Assembly: GCF_014127285.1 (NCBI RefSeq)
Contig: NZ_CP059901.1
Coordinates: 2,852,001-2,916,000 of the forward strand
Source of the DNA: Mumia sp. ZJ1417
GTDB lineage: Bacteria; Actinomycetota; Actinomycetes; Propionibacteriales; Nocardioidaceae
DNA: 64,000 bases
Direction: 5' to 3'
Part shown: in pieces, positions 49,956 to 57,050 of the stretch
How positions within the stretch are numbered: the first letter of the stretch is position 1
Layout of the letters: every line of letters begins with the position of its first letter
Notes under the pieces: generated by a model
What the model was told of the DNA's origin: nothing
Database searches by the model: none
What the model saw: only the letters and a program-made list of their open reading frames with translations
Program-made: the position numbers and the translations under genes

Positions 49956-50871
49956 CGAACGATCGTCGCCTCACGACGACCGTCGCTGCGGCAGCCAGCG
50001 CGAGCGCGAGTCCCACGATCGTCAGGGCAGTCAGCGGCTCGCCGTACAGCGCAGCACCCCACAGCGTCGTCACCCCGGGCACCAGGAAGAGGAGGGCGTT
50101 GGTCGAGGTGATGCCAACGCGTTCAATGAGGGCCCAGTAGGCGCCGTACGCGCCGAGCGTCGCCAGAACCACGAGCCAGGCCACCGCCAACCAGAACTTC
50201 CCCGACGCCGGCGGTACGGCGTTCCCGGTGGCAACCGCAAGCACGCTGTAGACGACGGCCGACGCCGCGCAGTGCACGGCGAGCGCACGTCGCGCGGTCG
50301 TGCGGATGACGTCGAGGCGGGACACGAAGGTTGCGCCCACCAAGCTGAGCATCCCGAGAAGTGGCACCGCGTACGCCCACAGCGGCGCTTCGGTGCCCGG
50401 AGACGCCACGTCGGCCCAGGTGACGACGGCAACGCCGAGGAGCCCGAGACCGAGCCCGATCCACTGTCGCCGGCTCGTCATCAGCCCGAGCAGGGGTGCG
50501 GCGAGCGAGGCCACGACGAGCGGCTGGATCCCGTCGATCAGGGCCGTCGTGCCGGTGCTCACGCCGAGCGCGATCGCCCAATAGACGGTCAGCGTGTAGC
50601 CGGTCTGCGAGAGCAGGCCCACGACGACCTGGCCGACGAGCTCGGCGCCGGACCACCTGGCGATCGCGCCACGTCCCCCCGATCGCAGGAACGGAAGGAG
50701 GATCACCGCGACGATGAGGAACCGCCACATCAGAACGGTCAGCACCGACGTGTCCGACGCGGTCAGCTTGGCGCCGACGAAGCCCGAGGACCAGCACACG
50801 ACAAAGCCGACCGCGAGGACGACGGTGACGAGAGGTGCGGATCGAGGTATACCGATCGGTTTATCTCTCAT
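49909..50871 (-). CDS. EamA/DMT superfamily transporter
   Basis: The 320-residue protein has ten TM segments in two EamA repeats. The first includes VLAVGFVVCWSSGFVGAKL, and the second GMLSLVGATFVSRLDVIRTT then ITSTNALLFLVPGVTTLWGA. It probably exports a metabolite. The C-terminal residues (RRRSFARPHRAPRASRGPCR) look unusual and may be out of frame near an adjacent break. It is divergent from a TetR gene, with two copies of the same palindrome around its start. The nearer copy even lies within its first codons. Confidence 0.85.
   Translation of the reverse strand: MRDKPIGIPRSAPLVTVVLAVGFVVCWSSGFVGAKLTASDTSVLTVLMWRFLIVAVILLPFLRSGGRGAIARWSGAELVGQVVVGLLSQTGYTLTVYWAIALGVSTGTTALIDGIQPLVVASLAAPLLGLMTSRRQWIGLGLGLLGVAVVTWADVASPGTEAPLWAYAVPLLGMLSLVGATFVSRLDVIRTTARRALAVHCAASAVVYSVLAVATGNAVPPASGKFWLAVAWLVVLATLGAYGAYWALIERVGITSTNALLFLVPGVTTLWGAALYGEPLTALTIVGLALALAAAATVVVRRRSFARPHRAPRASRGPCR
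50848..50863. promoter_or_regulatory. TetR operator copy 1 (inside the start of the EamA gene)
   Basis: TATACCGATCGGTTTA is a copy of the palindrome ATACCGATCGGT. It falls in codons 3-8 of the EamA gene as annotated, encoding KPIGIP. A repressor bound here would block elongation or initiation. Confidence 0.7.
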
Positions 50872-50881
50872 CTCCGCAGAC

Positions 50882-50897
50882 TATACCGATCGGTGTA
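50882..50897. promoter_or_regulatory. TetR operator copy 2 overlapping two promoters
   Basis: TATACCGATCGGTGTA is the second copy. It overlaps the -10 of the TetR gene (TATTCT at 50896-50901, six bases before ATG 50908) and, on the other strand, TATAGT eight bases before the EamA ATG. A TetR repressor would control both genes at once. Confidence 0.75.
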
Positions 50898-50907
50898 TTC
50901 TGACCAA

Positions 50908-51480
50908 ATGGAATCTGCCATCGGCTGGACCCCCAAGGCTCGCGCCGTACTCGCGGCTGCGTCCGAGCTCTTCTACTCCCAGGGCATCCACGCTGTCGGC
51001 GTCGATGCGATCGCCGAGCACGCTGGGGTGACGAAGAAGACCCTGTACGACCGGTTCGGATCCAAGGACCGCCTTGTCGTCGAATACCTCGTCGACCGCG
51101 AGCAGCGGTGGCGCGACTTCCTGCTCCCCCGGCTCGAGGCCGCAGGCACAGACCCCGCCTCCCGGCTGGCGGCGATCTTCGACGCCGTCGCGATCTGGTC
51201 GGGCGACCACGGCGGCAAGGGGTGCAGCATGATCAACGCGCATGCCGAGATCAGCGACCCGTCACATCCGGCGTACGCGGTGATCATCGAGCAGAAGCGG
51301 TGGACCCTCGCGCTCTTCGCGGACCTCGCCCGCGACTCCGGTGCCGCCGACCCCGGCGCGGTGGCGGAGGACCTGATGATCCTGCACGAGGGAGCCATGG
51401 TCACCGCGGGCATGGGGATCGTGCCGTCCGCGTACGACCGGGCGCGCGAGGCCGCGCTCAGACGCCTCCGCGCAGGCTGA
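50908..51480 (+). CDS. TetR family transcriptional regulator
   Basis: The 190-residue protein has helix-turn-helix AASELFYSQGIHAVGVDAIA and HAGVTKKTLYDRFGSKDRLV. Its C-terminal domain has GCSMINAHAEISDPSHPAYA. This group controls efflux pumps in response to drugs. The ATG at 50908 is set by TATTCT six bases upstream; the longer open frame overlaps the EamA gene and is spurious. The divergent EamA exporter and two shared palindromes make it the exporter's repressor. Confidence 0.93.
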   Translation: MESAIGWTPKARAVLAAASELFYSQGIHAVGVDAIAEHAGVTKKTLYDRFGSKDRLVVEYLVDREQRWRDFLLPRLEAAGTDPASRLAAIFDAVAIWSGDHGGKGCSMINAHAEISDPSHPAYAVIIEQKRWTLALFADLARDSGAADPGAVAEDLMILHEGAMVTAGMGIVPSAYDRAREAALRRLRAG

Positions 51481-51501
51481 GCGCCCGGGTCACTCTGTGG
51501 C

Positions 51502-51507
51502 TAGACT
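51502..51507 (+). promoter_or_regulatory. -10 element of leaderless promoter (TAGACT)
   Basis: TAGACT is six bases before the GTG at 51514. It is the best evidence that the unusual Ser-repeat ORF is a real gene. Confidence 0.5.
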
Positions 51508-51513
51508 GCCGCC

Positions 51514-51810
51514 GTGCTCTCGTGGCGTTCGAAGAACTCGTTCTTGTCGATCTGTTCCGAGAGCTCGGTGCTGTCCATCGGGAGCATCGGGTCGATCGCC
51601 TCGATCGGGTCGATCGGTTCGGTCCTGTCTGCCGGGTCGCTCGGATCCGTGATGTCGGCCATGTCGATGCTCTCGCACCAGAGCAACTGCTCCATCCTGT
51701 GTCGGCAGAGCAACTGCTCGATCCTCAGCGACCAGAGCAGCACCTCGATCCTCAGCCGGCGCAAGAACAGGTCGGTGCTGAACCGCCGGCACTCTCGCTC
51801 GACGGGCTGA
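51514..51810 (+). CDS. Serine-every-third-residue repeat protein
   Basis: The 98-residue product is a chain of Ser-X-X tripeptides, with two sections. Residues 18-52 are SIG/SVL type (SVLSIGSIGSIASIGSIGSV). Residues 54-90 are nonapeptides of form xQSNCSILS (HQSNCSILC, RQSNCSILS, DQSSTSILS, then RRKNRSVLN). There is no signal peptide or TM. The even period suggests a solenoid or fibrous fold, but I know of no named family. The leaderless -10 and its own slot between a TetR gene and the convergent MBL gene support expression. Confidence 0.65.
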   Translation: MLSWRSKNSFLSICSESSVLSIGSIGSIASIGSIGSVLSAGSLGSVMSAMSMLSHQSNCSILCRQSNCSILSDQSSTSILSRRKNRSVLNRRHSRSTG

Positions 51811-51818
51811 CCCGCGAC

Positions 51819-52646
51819 TCAGCCGCTGGTCGCGATCCCGGTCTCGTCGTCGTGGTCGCCGCGGACCCACGCGATGTGGCGAGCGGCGGAGTACGCGAGC
51901 ACCGCCTTCGCGTCGCGGTCGATCGGATTGCCGAAGTTGCCGATGATGCGGTCGAAGTCGAGCGTCGCGAGCCGGTCCGCGATCGCTTGGACGACGGCGG
52001 CCGACAGCGGGATCTTGTTCGGATAGCTGCGCAGGAAACCCAGCGACGCGCGGTCGGGGTTCGGGAACACGGTGTCGCCGCTGAGCAGGAGGCCTCGCCC
52101 CGTGGAGTCGTCGGCCCAGTGCGCGACCGCGGATCCCGCGAAGTGGCCCCCGATGCGGTGCAGGCTCAGGCCGGGTGCGAGATCGACATCGTCCTCCCAC
52201 ACCGCGATGCGCTCCGTACGACGGCCGATCCACTCCGCGTCCGACGCGCACACGAGCACGGGCGCGTCGAGTGCATCGCCCCACGCGGTCTGGACGCCGA
52301 ACATGTGCGGGTGGCTCGCGGCGACCGCCAGCACAGGACCGCGGTCGAGGATCCGCGCGGCGGTCTCGTCGTCGACGTAGCCGGGCGGGTCCCAGAGCAG
52401 CGAGCCCTGGGCCGTCGTCACGAGCTGGGAGGTCTGACCGATCCCGACCGTCGGCTTGGTCCTGATCTCCGCACGGCCCGGCTCGCGCTCGGCGACGACC
52501 AACTGCTGGCCGGCGGCGGCGAGGTCCGCGCTCGTGGTCCAGCGCTGCCCGTCCGCCGGCACCCACTGACGCTCGTCGGCGCAGATCGGGCACACCTCCG
52601 GCAGAGGCTCGCTGAACTCGACGCCACACGTGGCACAGATCCGCAT
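51819..52646 (-). CDS. MBL-fold metallohydrolase-like protein with N-terminal zinc ribbon
   Basis: The 275-residue protein has a zinc-ribbon with Cys4, Cys7, Cys19 and Cys22, then an MBL-like domain with SHPHMFG, an altered form of the usual HxHxDH site, GGHFAGSAVAHWADDSTG and LLLSGDTVFPNPD. The core Asp-His pair of true beta-lactamase-fold hydrolases is thus partly replaced, so the metal site may be single or changed. GGGGGAG precedes the ATG at 52646. The long frame beyond it is not coding. Confidence 0.85.
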   Translation of the reverse strand: MRICATCGVEFSEPLPEVCPICADERQWVPADGQRWTTSADLAAAGQQLVVAEREPGRAEIRTKPTVGIGQTSQLVTTAQGSLLWDPPGYVDDETAARILDRGPVLAVAASHPHMFGVQTAWGDALDAPVLVCASDAEWIGRRTERIAVWEDDVDLAPGLSLHRIGGHFAGSAVAHWADDSTGRGLLLSGDTVFPNPDRASLGFLRSYPNKIPLSAAVVQAIADRLATLDFDRIIGNFGNPIDRDAKAVLAYSAARHIAWVRGDHDDETGIATSG

Positions 52647-52769
52647 TGCTCCCCCTCGCGGGTGCTCGTCGCTCGACCCGCACACCGTACGACAACCGTG
52701 GGTCCGATGACTTCGCTCCGCTGAGTAGGTCGTCACTACAGCCGGAGCCCAGGACGAGGAGGAGACGCG

Positions 52770-53384
52770 ATGGGTGAGCTGCACGTCAACATGAACATCA
52801 CGCTCGACGGCGTGATCCAGGCCAACGGCGGCCCGACCGCGCAGGACGCGGGCTTCGCGTACGCCGGGTGGGAGCGCCCGTACTGGGACGAGACGGCCGG
52901 TGCGCAGATCGTGGCGGACGTCGAGGAGTCTGACGCGCTGCTGCTGGGGCGTACGACGTACGACATCTTCCGCAGCTACTGGCCGGGGAAGACCGACGAG
53001 ATCGGGCGGGCCTTCGACCGGGTGCCGAAGTACGTCGCCTCGCGCGGGACGCCCGAGCTCTCGTGGGACACGAGCACCCAGGTCACCGACGCGGCCACCG
53101 AGGTCCGCGACCTGCGCGAGCGCCACGAGCAGATCCACACCTGGGGCAGCGCGGACCTTCTGCAGACCCTGTTCCGCGAGTCGCTGGTCGACCAGGTGAA
53201 CCTGTGGATGTGCCCGGTCGTGATCGGGCAGGGCAAGAGGCTCTTCCCCGAGGGGGCGACCGCCGCCCGGTTCGCGCAGGCCGAGCCGCCGATGGCGTAC
53301 CCGGCTGGTGTCGTCCTGCTGCGCTACCGCTGCCTCGACGGTCCGCCGGAGACGGTGAGCGACGAGGTCAGCGCGGACGACTGA
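52770..53384 (+). CDS. Dihydrofolate-reductase-like RibD C-terminal domain protein
   Basis: The 204-residue protein matches the YyaP/RibD_C group, with LHVNMNITLDGVIQANGGP at the start, ALLLGRTTYDIFRSYWPGK and IHTWGSADLLQTLF in the middle, and LVDQVNLWMCPVVIGQGKRL near the end. It binds NADPH by family resemblance; the substrate is unknown. GAGGAGGAG precedes the ATG. It is convergent with the FprA gene. Confidence 0.9.
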   Translation: MGELHVNMNITLDGVIQANGGPTAQDAGFAYAGWERPYWDETAGAQIVADVEESDALLLGRTTYDIFRSYWPGKTDEIGRAFDRVPKYVASRGTPELSWDTSTQVTDAATEVRDLRERHEQIHTWGSADLLQTLFRESLVDQVNLWMCPVVIGQGKRLFPEGATAARFAQAEPPMAYPAGVVLLRYRCLDGPPETVSDEVSADD

Positions 53385-53402
53385 GCGACGGGCGCTCCAC
53401 CG

Positions 53403-54743
53403 TTAGCCCCGCGAGACCCGGAGCATGTCCTCGCGCGGGACGACCTTGACGCGCTCGCGCCCGGCGTCCTCGCCCAGCGCCATCTCGTGCGCGTCCAGGC
53501 GGTCCCACCCCTCCCCCGTCGTGAACTCGACGCCGCGGTCGGTGAGGTGCTCGACGATCGCGGTCGGGTCGTCGTACGAAGGGAGGTCGAGGCCGTCGAG
53601 GTCGGCGAGGAGATTGGTGATCGTCTCGTTCGCGTCGGACTTGGTGTGCCCGATCAGGCCGACCGGTCCGCGCTTGACCCACCCGGTGACGTACACGCCG
53701 GACATCGGGGTGCCGTCGACCTCGAGCACGCGTCCCGCGTCGTTCGTGATGACGCCGGCGTCGTGGTCGAACGGCACATCGGGAAGGTGCGTGGAGAGGT
53801 AGCCGACCGCGCGATAGACGGCCTGGACCTCGGTATCGGTGAAGTCGCCGGTCCCGTGCGCGACGCCGTCGCCCCGCATCTCCGTACGCTCCGTCCGCAG
53901 CCCCTCGACGCGGTCAGTACCGAGCACCTCGACGGGCGCCTGGCACATGTGGAGGTGGATGCGTCGTGGGGCGCCGGTGGGCTCGGCCTCGAGGTACTTG
54001 AGCAAGGTGTTGACGACCAGGCGCGTGCCCTTGCTCTTGGCGATCGCCTCCTGGCCCGCGTCGTCGATCTCGAACCCTTCGGGGTGCACGATCACGTCGA
54101 CCGACGGCGAGTGCGACAGCTCGCGCAGCTCCATCGGCGAAAACTTGATCTGCGCGGGGCCGCGTCGCGCGAAGACGTGGACGTCCTTGACGTTGCTCGC
54201 GGCGAGCCCCTGATGGACGTTGTCGGCGATCTCGGTGGTCAGCTGCTCGTCCGCAGGCTTGGCGAGCATCCGCGCCACGTCGAGCGCGACGTTGCCGGCG
54301 CCGATGACGGCGACGCTCTCGGCATCCATGGGCCAGTCGCGCGGTACGTCGGGGTGGCCGGCGTACCAGGACACGAAGTCCGCGGCGCCGTAGCTGCCCG
54401 GTAGGTCGATCCCGGGGATGTCCAGCGGACGGTCGGCGATCGCGCCCGTCGCGAAGATGACCGCGTGGTAGTGCTGCTGCAGCTCCTTGAGCGACACGTC
54501 GACGCCGTACTCGACATTGCCGAAGAACCGGATCTGGTCACCCCCGAGGACGCGCCGCAGAGCCTTGATGATCTCCTTGATGCGTGGGTGGTCCGGTGCG
54601 ACGCCGTAGCGGACCAGCCCGTACGGGGCGGGGAGCCGATCGAACACGTCGACCTGAGCCGCTTCGTGCTGCTTGGTCAGGATGTCCGCGGCGTAGATTC
54701 CGGCCGGTCCGGCGCCGATGACCGCGACGCGCAGGGGACGCAT
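53403..54743 (-). CDS. fprA: Ferredoxin-NADP+ reductase FprA
   Basis: The 446-residue flavoprotein has an FAD-binding GAGPAGIYAADIL (residues 10-22), the NADP-binding VIGAGNVALDVARMLAKP and GWVKRGPVGLIGHTKSDA near the end. This is the adrenodoxin-reductase-type FprA of actinobacteria, which moves electrons between NADPH and ferredoxins feeding cytochromes P450 and other enzymes. AGAGGA precedes the ATG. It is full length. Upstream is a partial inverted repeat that resembles an iron-regulator box only loosely. Confidence 0.93.
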   Translation of the reverse strand: MRPLRVAVIGAGPAGIYAADILTKQHEAAQVDVFDRLPAPYGLVRYGVAPDHPRIKEIIKALRRVLGGDQIRFFGNVEYGVDVSLKELQQHYHAVIFATGAIADRPLDIPGIDLPGSYGAADFVSWYAGHPDVPRDWPMDAESVAVIGAGNVALDVARMLAKPADEQLTTEIADNVHQGLAASNVKDVHVFARRGPAQIKFSPMELRELSHSPSVDVIVHPEGFEIDDAGQEAIAKSKGTRLVVNTLLKYLEAEPTGAPRRIHLHMCQAPVEVLGTDRVEGLRTERTEMRGDGVAHGTGDFTDTEVQAVYRAVGYLSTHLPDVPFDHDAGVITNDAGRVLEVDGTPMSGVYVTGWVKRGPVGLIGHTKSDANETITNLLADLDGLDLPSYDDPTAIVEHLTDRGVEFTTGEGWDRLDAHEMALGEDAGRERVKVVPREDMLRVSRG

Positions 54744-55098
54744 CCGAGATCCTCTCGTTGGTAAGGCTAGGCGGTCCTAACCTACCTTTCGGCGCACGGC
54801 TCTCCCCCGCCGGGACGGGAGACGCTCGTCACGGTTGAGGGGGCAACCTGGGCGAACAGGTATCGCCCGGGCACCAACAGCGCACGGAGATCCGTGCCCG
54901 GAGCAGCACACCGAATTCCTGGCCCTCAAGGACGAGGCGAGGCACGTTGCGTTTGCCAAACATCGCGCCGCTGTTCAACTGACCTGCCCCACCAACCGAG
55001 GCAGTCATTTCGCCCAGATAGGGACTGCCGTTCTCGGCTCCTCGGGCACCCAGATGTCGATGATTACCGAAGCCTCGGACAGAGTCGGAGGGGTACCG

Positions 55099-55104
55099 TA
55101 TTCT
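55099..55104 (+). promoter_or_regulatory. -10 element of leaderless promoter (TATTCT)
   Basis: TATTCT is six bases before the ATG at 55111 and supports that start over upstream ones at 54835 and 55054. Confidence 0.5.
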
Positions 55105-55110
55105 CGCGGC

Positions 55111-56355
55111 ATGCCCAGCGAGGTCTTTGTCGTGTCAGCCGAGAAATACCAGTTCTGGGCGATCGACCACGTCAACAGGCAGATCACGATTGTTCCGCGG
55201 GAGGGTGAAACGCTCACCGAACCAATCGATGACGAGTCGATCGCTGATCTCCCGGACATCGCTCATTCAATCTTCGATTGGGATAAATGGTGGATCACGA
55301 CGTTCACTCGTCGCGGCCATACCATATTTTCAATGGGATTCAATCCTGAGAGCACGATCCAGGGACCCCATCGCCCGACCATTTACCTAGATCAGAACAA
55401 GTGGAGCGAGCTGGCGACTGCTGTGCTGGTGCCCGAGCGCATTCGTACCGACAAGCAGTTGTCCGCGGCCCTTGAGATCATCCGATTTGCAGGCGACGAT
55501 GGCACGATTCTGCCGCTGTCATCTGCTCACCTGCTCGAGACCTCATGGCTGCATGGCGACCGCAGGTATGAGGTTGGCGTCACGATTGCCAGTTTCTCCG
55601 GCGGGTGGCAGATGAGGCATCCCTGGAACGTGTTCGAGCAGGAAGCAATTGAGGCTCTGGCGTCGCGCCTGAATCACGCGATGACGATCGAGACCGGTCA
55701 GCCCGTGATCACGACAGAACCGAACGCGTGGACGCAGCGAACATCCTCGTTGGGCCTGGGCCCCCGGCCGGAGGGGGGCGTGGAATTGTTCTTTTCGATG
55801 CTCACTGCTCCAGGCGTGATCGTCCAGGAGTTGATCGATCCCCAGGCAGAACAGCGGACCCCTTTAACGACTTGGGTCGACACCCACGAACGCATTACTC
55901 GCCAATTCAGAACCCTGAAGGCGTCCAAGGATCAGAAGCGGGCGCTTGCACGACGGCGTTTCTGGAACGAGAACATCGGGATATACCGCCAGGCGGCTGC
56001 CAAGGTCTTTAGAACGGTCGACTTTCCGACCTTCTCGGACAGGGAACTACGCACTTTGCTTGCGGAGGGGCCAATGACCTCTCTGATCAGTGAGCTGTTC
56101 ATGACTCGGTTCATCGATCAGACAACGAAGTGGACGGCCAACGACTTGGTCGACATGTTCTATCTCTCCTGTGCCGCGGGCTACTGCGACTACGTCGTCG
56201 GAGAAGTGAAGACGGCGACGCACTTGCAGCAGATCCAGCGCCGACAAGGCAAGAAGGTGAACGTCTACTCAGATCTCCATAGCCTTGTGGAGGCGCTCCA
56301 TGCAGATGGAGTTACTACCGACACCGAGCGCCGCAACCTCCCGTCCGATGTCTGA
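55111..56355 (+). CDS. PIN-like domain protein, possible nuclease
   Basis: The 414-residue protein has a short alpha/beta opening (MPSEVFVVSAEKYQFWAIDH), then a PIN-like region. The acidic residues D94 in TIYLDQNKWSEL, E143 in LLETSW, D345/D348 in ANDLVDMFYLS and D360 in YCDYVVGEVK occupy the places of the PIN catalytic cluster. PIN nucleases cut RNA; stand-alone large forms with extra helical insertions occur in defence and stress loci. There is no adjacent antitoxin. The base composition here is less GC-rich than its neighbours, so acquisition by transfer is likely. Moderate confidence. Confidence 0.7.
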   Translation: MPSEVFVVSAEKYQFWAIDHVNRQITIVPREGETLTEPIDDESIADLPDIAHSIFDWDKWWITTFTRRGHTIFSMGFNPESTIQGPHRPTIYLDQNKWSELATAVLVPERIRTDKQLSAALEIIRFAGDDGTILPLSSAHLLETSWLHGDRRYEVGVTIASFSGGWQMRHPWNVFEQEAIEALASRLNHAMTIETGQPVITTEPNAWTQRTSSLGLGPRPEGGVELFFSMLTAPGVIVQELIDPQAEQRTPLTTWVDTHERITRQFRTLKASKDQKRALARRRFWNENIGIYRQAAAKVFRTVDFPTFSDRELRTLLAEGPMTSLISELFMTRFIDQTTKWTANDLVDMFYLSCAAGYCDYVVGEVKTATHLQQIQRRQGKKVNVYSDLHSLVEALHADGVTTDTERRNLPSDV

Positions 56356-56438
56356 AGCGCGTCGCCCCCTTCATCGTCCCACGGTCAGGCCCGCACGTTG
56401 TGGTATCCGCGGTGGCGCAGTCCGATCGTCGCAACAGT

Positions 56439-56717
56439 TCAGGTGTGGGTGGACCGCTGCCAATAGCTACGAGCCCGGTGGTGTCGCGCGTATCGACCGG
56501 TCGTCATTGCGCTGTGCGCGCGCCGACCTGAGTTCCCGTGCGCACGTGCTCCGCACTCAGCCCCGGACTCATTCAAAGCCTTGGCCGACGTCTTGCCGTC
56601 GTGCTCGACGTGGAAATCGTGCGGAGTGTTGCGAAGCAGCTTCCACACCGTGTGGACTAGGTCCGCGTACTCGGCGTCGGTGAGATCTGAGTGAAACGGC
56701 CAGTCGTATGTAGCGAA
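56439..56717 (-). pseudogene. Degenerate hypothetical gene fragment
   Basis: The frame reads WPFHSDLTDAEYADLVHTVW and then KLLRNTPHDFHVEHDGKTSA, which is clearly protein-like, but it has a stop codon immediately upstream and no usable start. It then loses coding character toward 56439. I do not recognise the family. Confidence 0.4.
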
Positions 56718-56797
56718 TCATGCCGGCGATCTTCGCAAGAGGCGAGCGGCCGCAGCCGATCTGTGCGTCATACCGCCGCGAATGACGTTGGTGACGG

Positions 56798-56905
56798 ATG
56801 TGCCCCAGGACGGCCCCCCGCACCACCGAGCATTACGACCGCGCCCGCGGCGACCTCGACCGTCACGGCGTCCACTTCCGCACCGCCCACGTCGCGGGAG
56901 TCTGA
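56798..56905 (+). pseudogene. C-terminal remnant of a tyrosine recombinase/integrase
   Basis: The 35-codon end reads RTTEHYDRARGDLDRHGVHF and RTAHVAGV-stop. This matches the C-terminal tail of phage-type tyrosine recombinases, where the catalytic Tyr lies in (T)xxYDRAR. The rest of the domain is gone. It marks a former integration event and is good evidence that this region is a decayed mobile element. Confidence 0.6.
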
Positions 56906-57050
56906 ACGTCATGCCTCCTTGCGCCTAGCGGGGTGGCATCGTGAGCCCCGAGTCCGAGCCAAGTTCCGGGTGATAGGGCCTGTTTCTTAGCAATCGGTCT
57001 CGCTGAAGGCACTGCCTCGGCTAACTTCTTGCACGGGGCTAAGGAGGCAA

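Larger units (their letters stand above)
56356..57050. other. Decayed accessory DNA between two transferred genes
   Basis: About 700 bases hold no complete gene. There are two recognisable leftovers: a degenerate minus-strand reading frame at 56439-56717 and a tyrosine-recombinase tail at 56798-56905. The rest contains no coding signal I can support. Confidence 0.5.

Noticed and set aside
49945-51480. 511-codon plus frame read through the TetR gene
   Set aside because: The part before 50908 is antisense to the EamA gene; only the last 190 codons are the TetR.
54762-54787. Inverted repeat upstream of fprA resembling an iron-regulator (IdeR/DtxR) box
   Set aside because: The arms match imperfectly and the spacing is longer than the 19-bp consensus, so the call is too weak to annotate.
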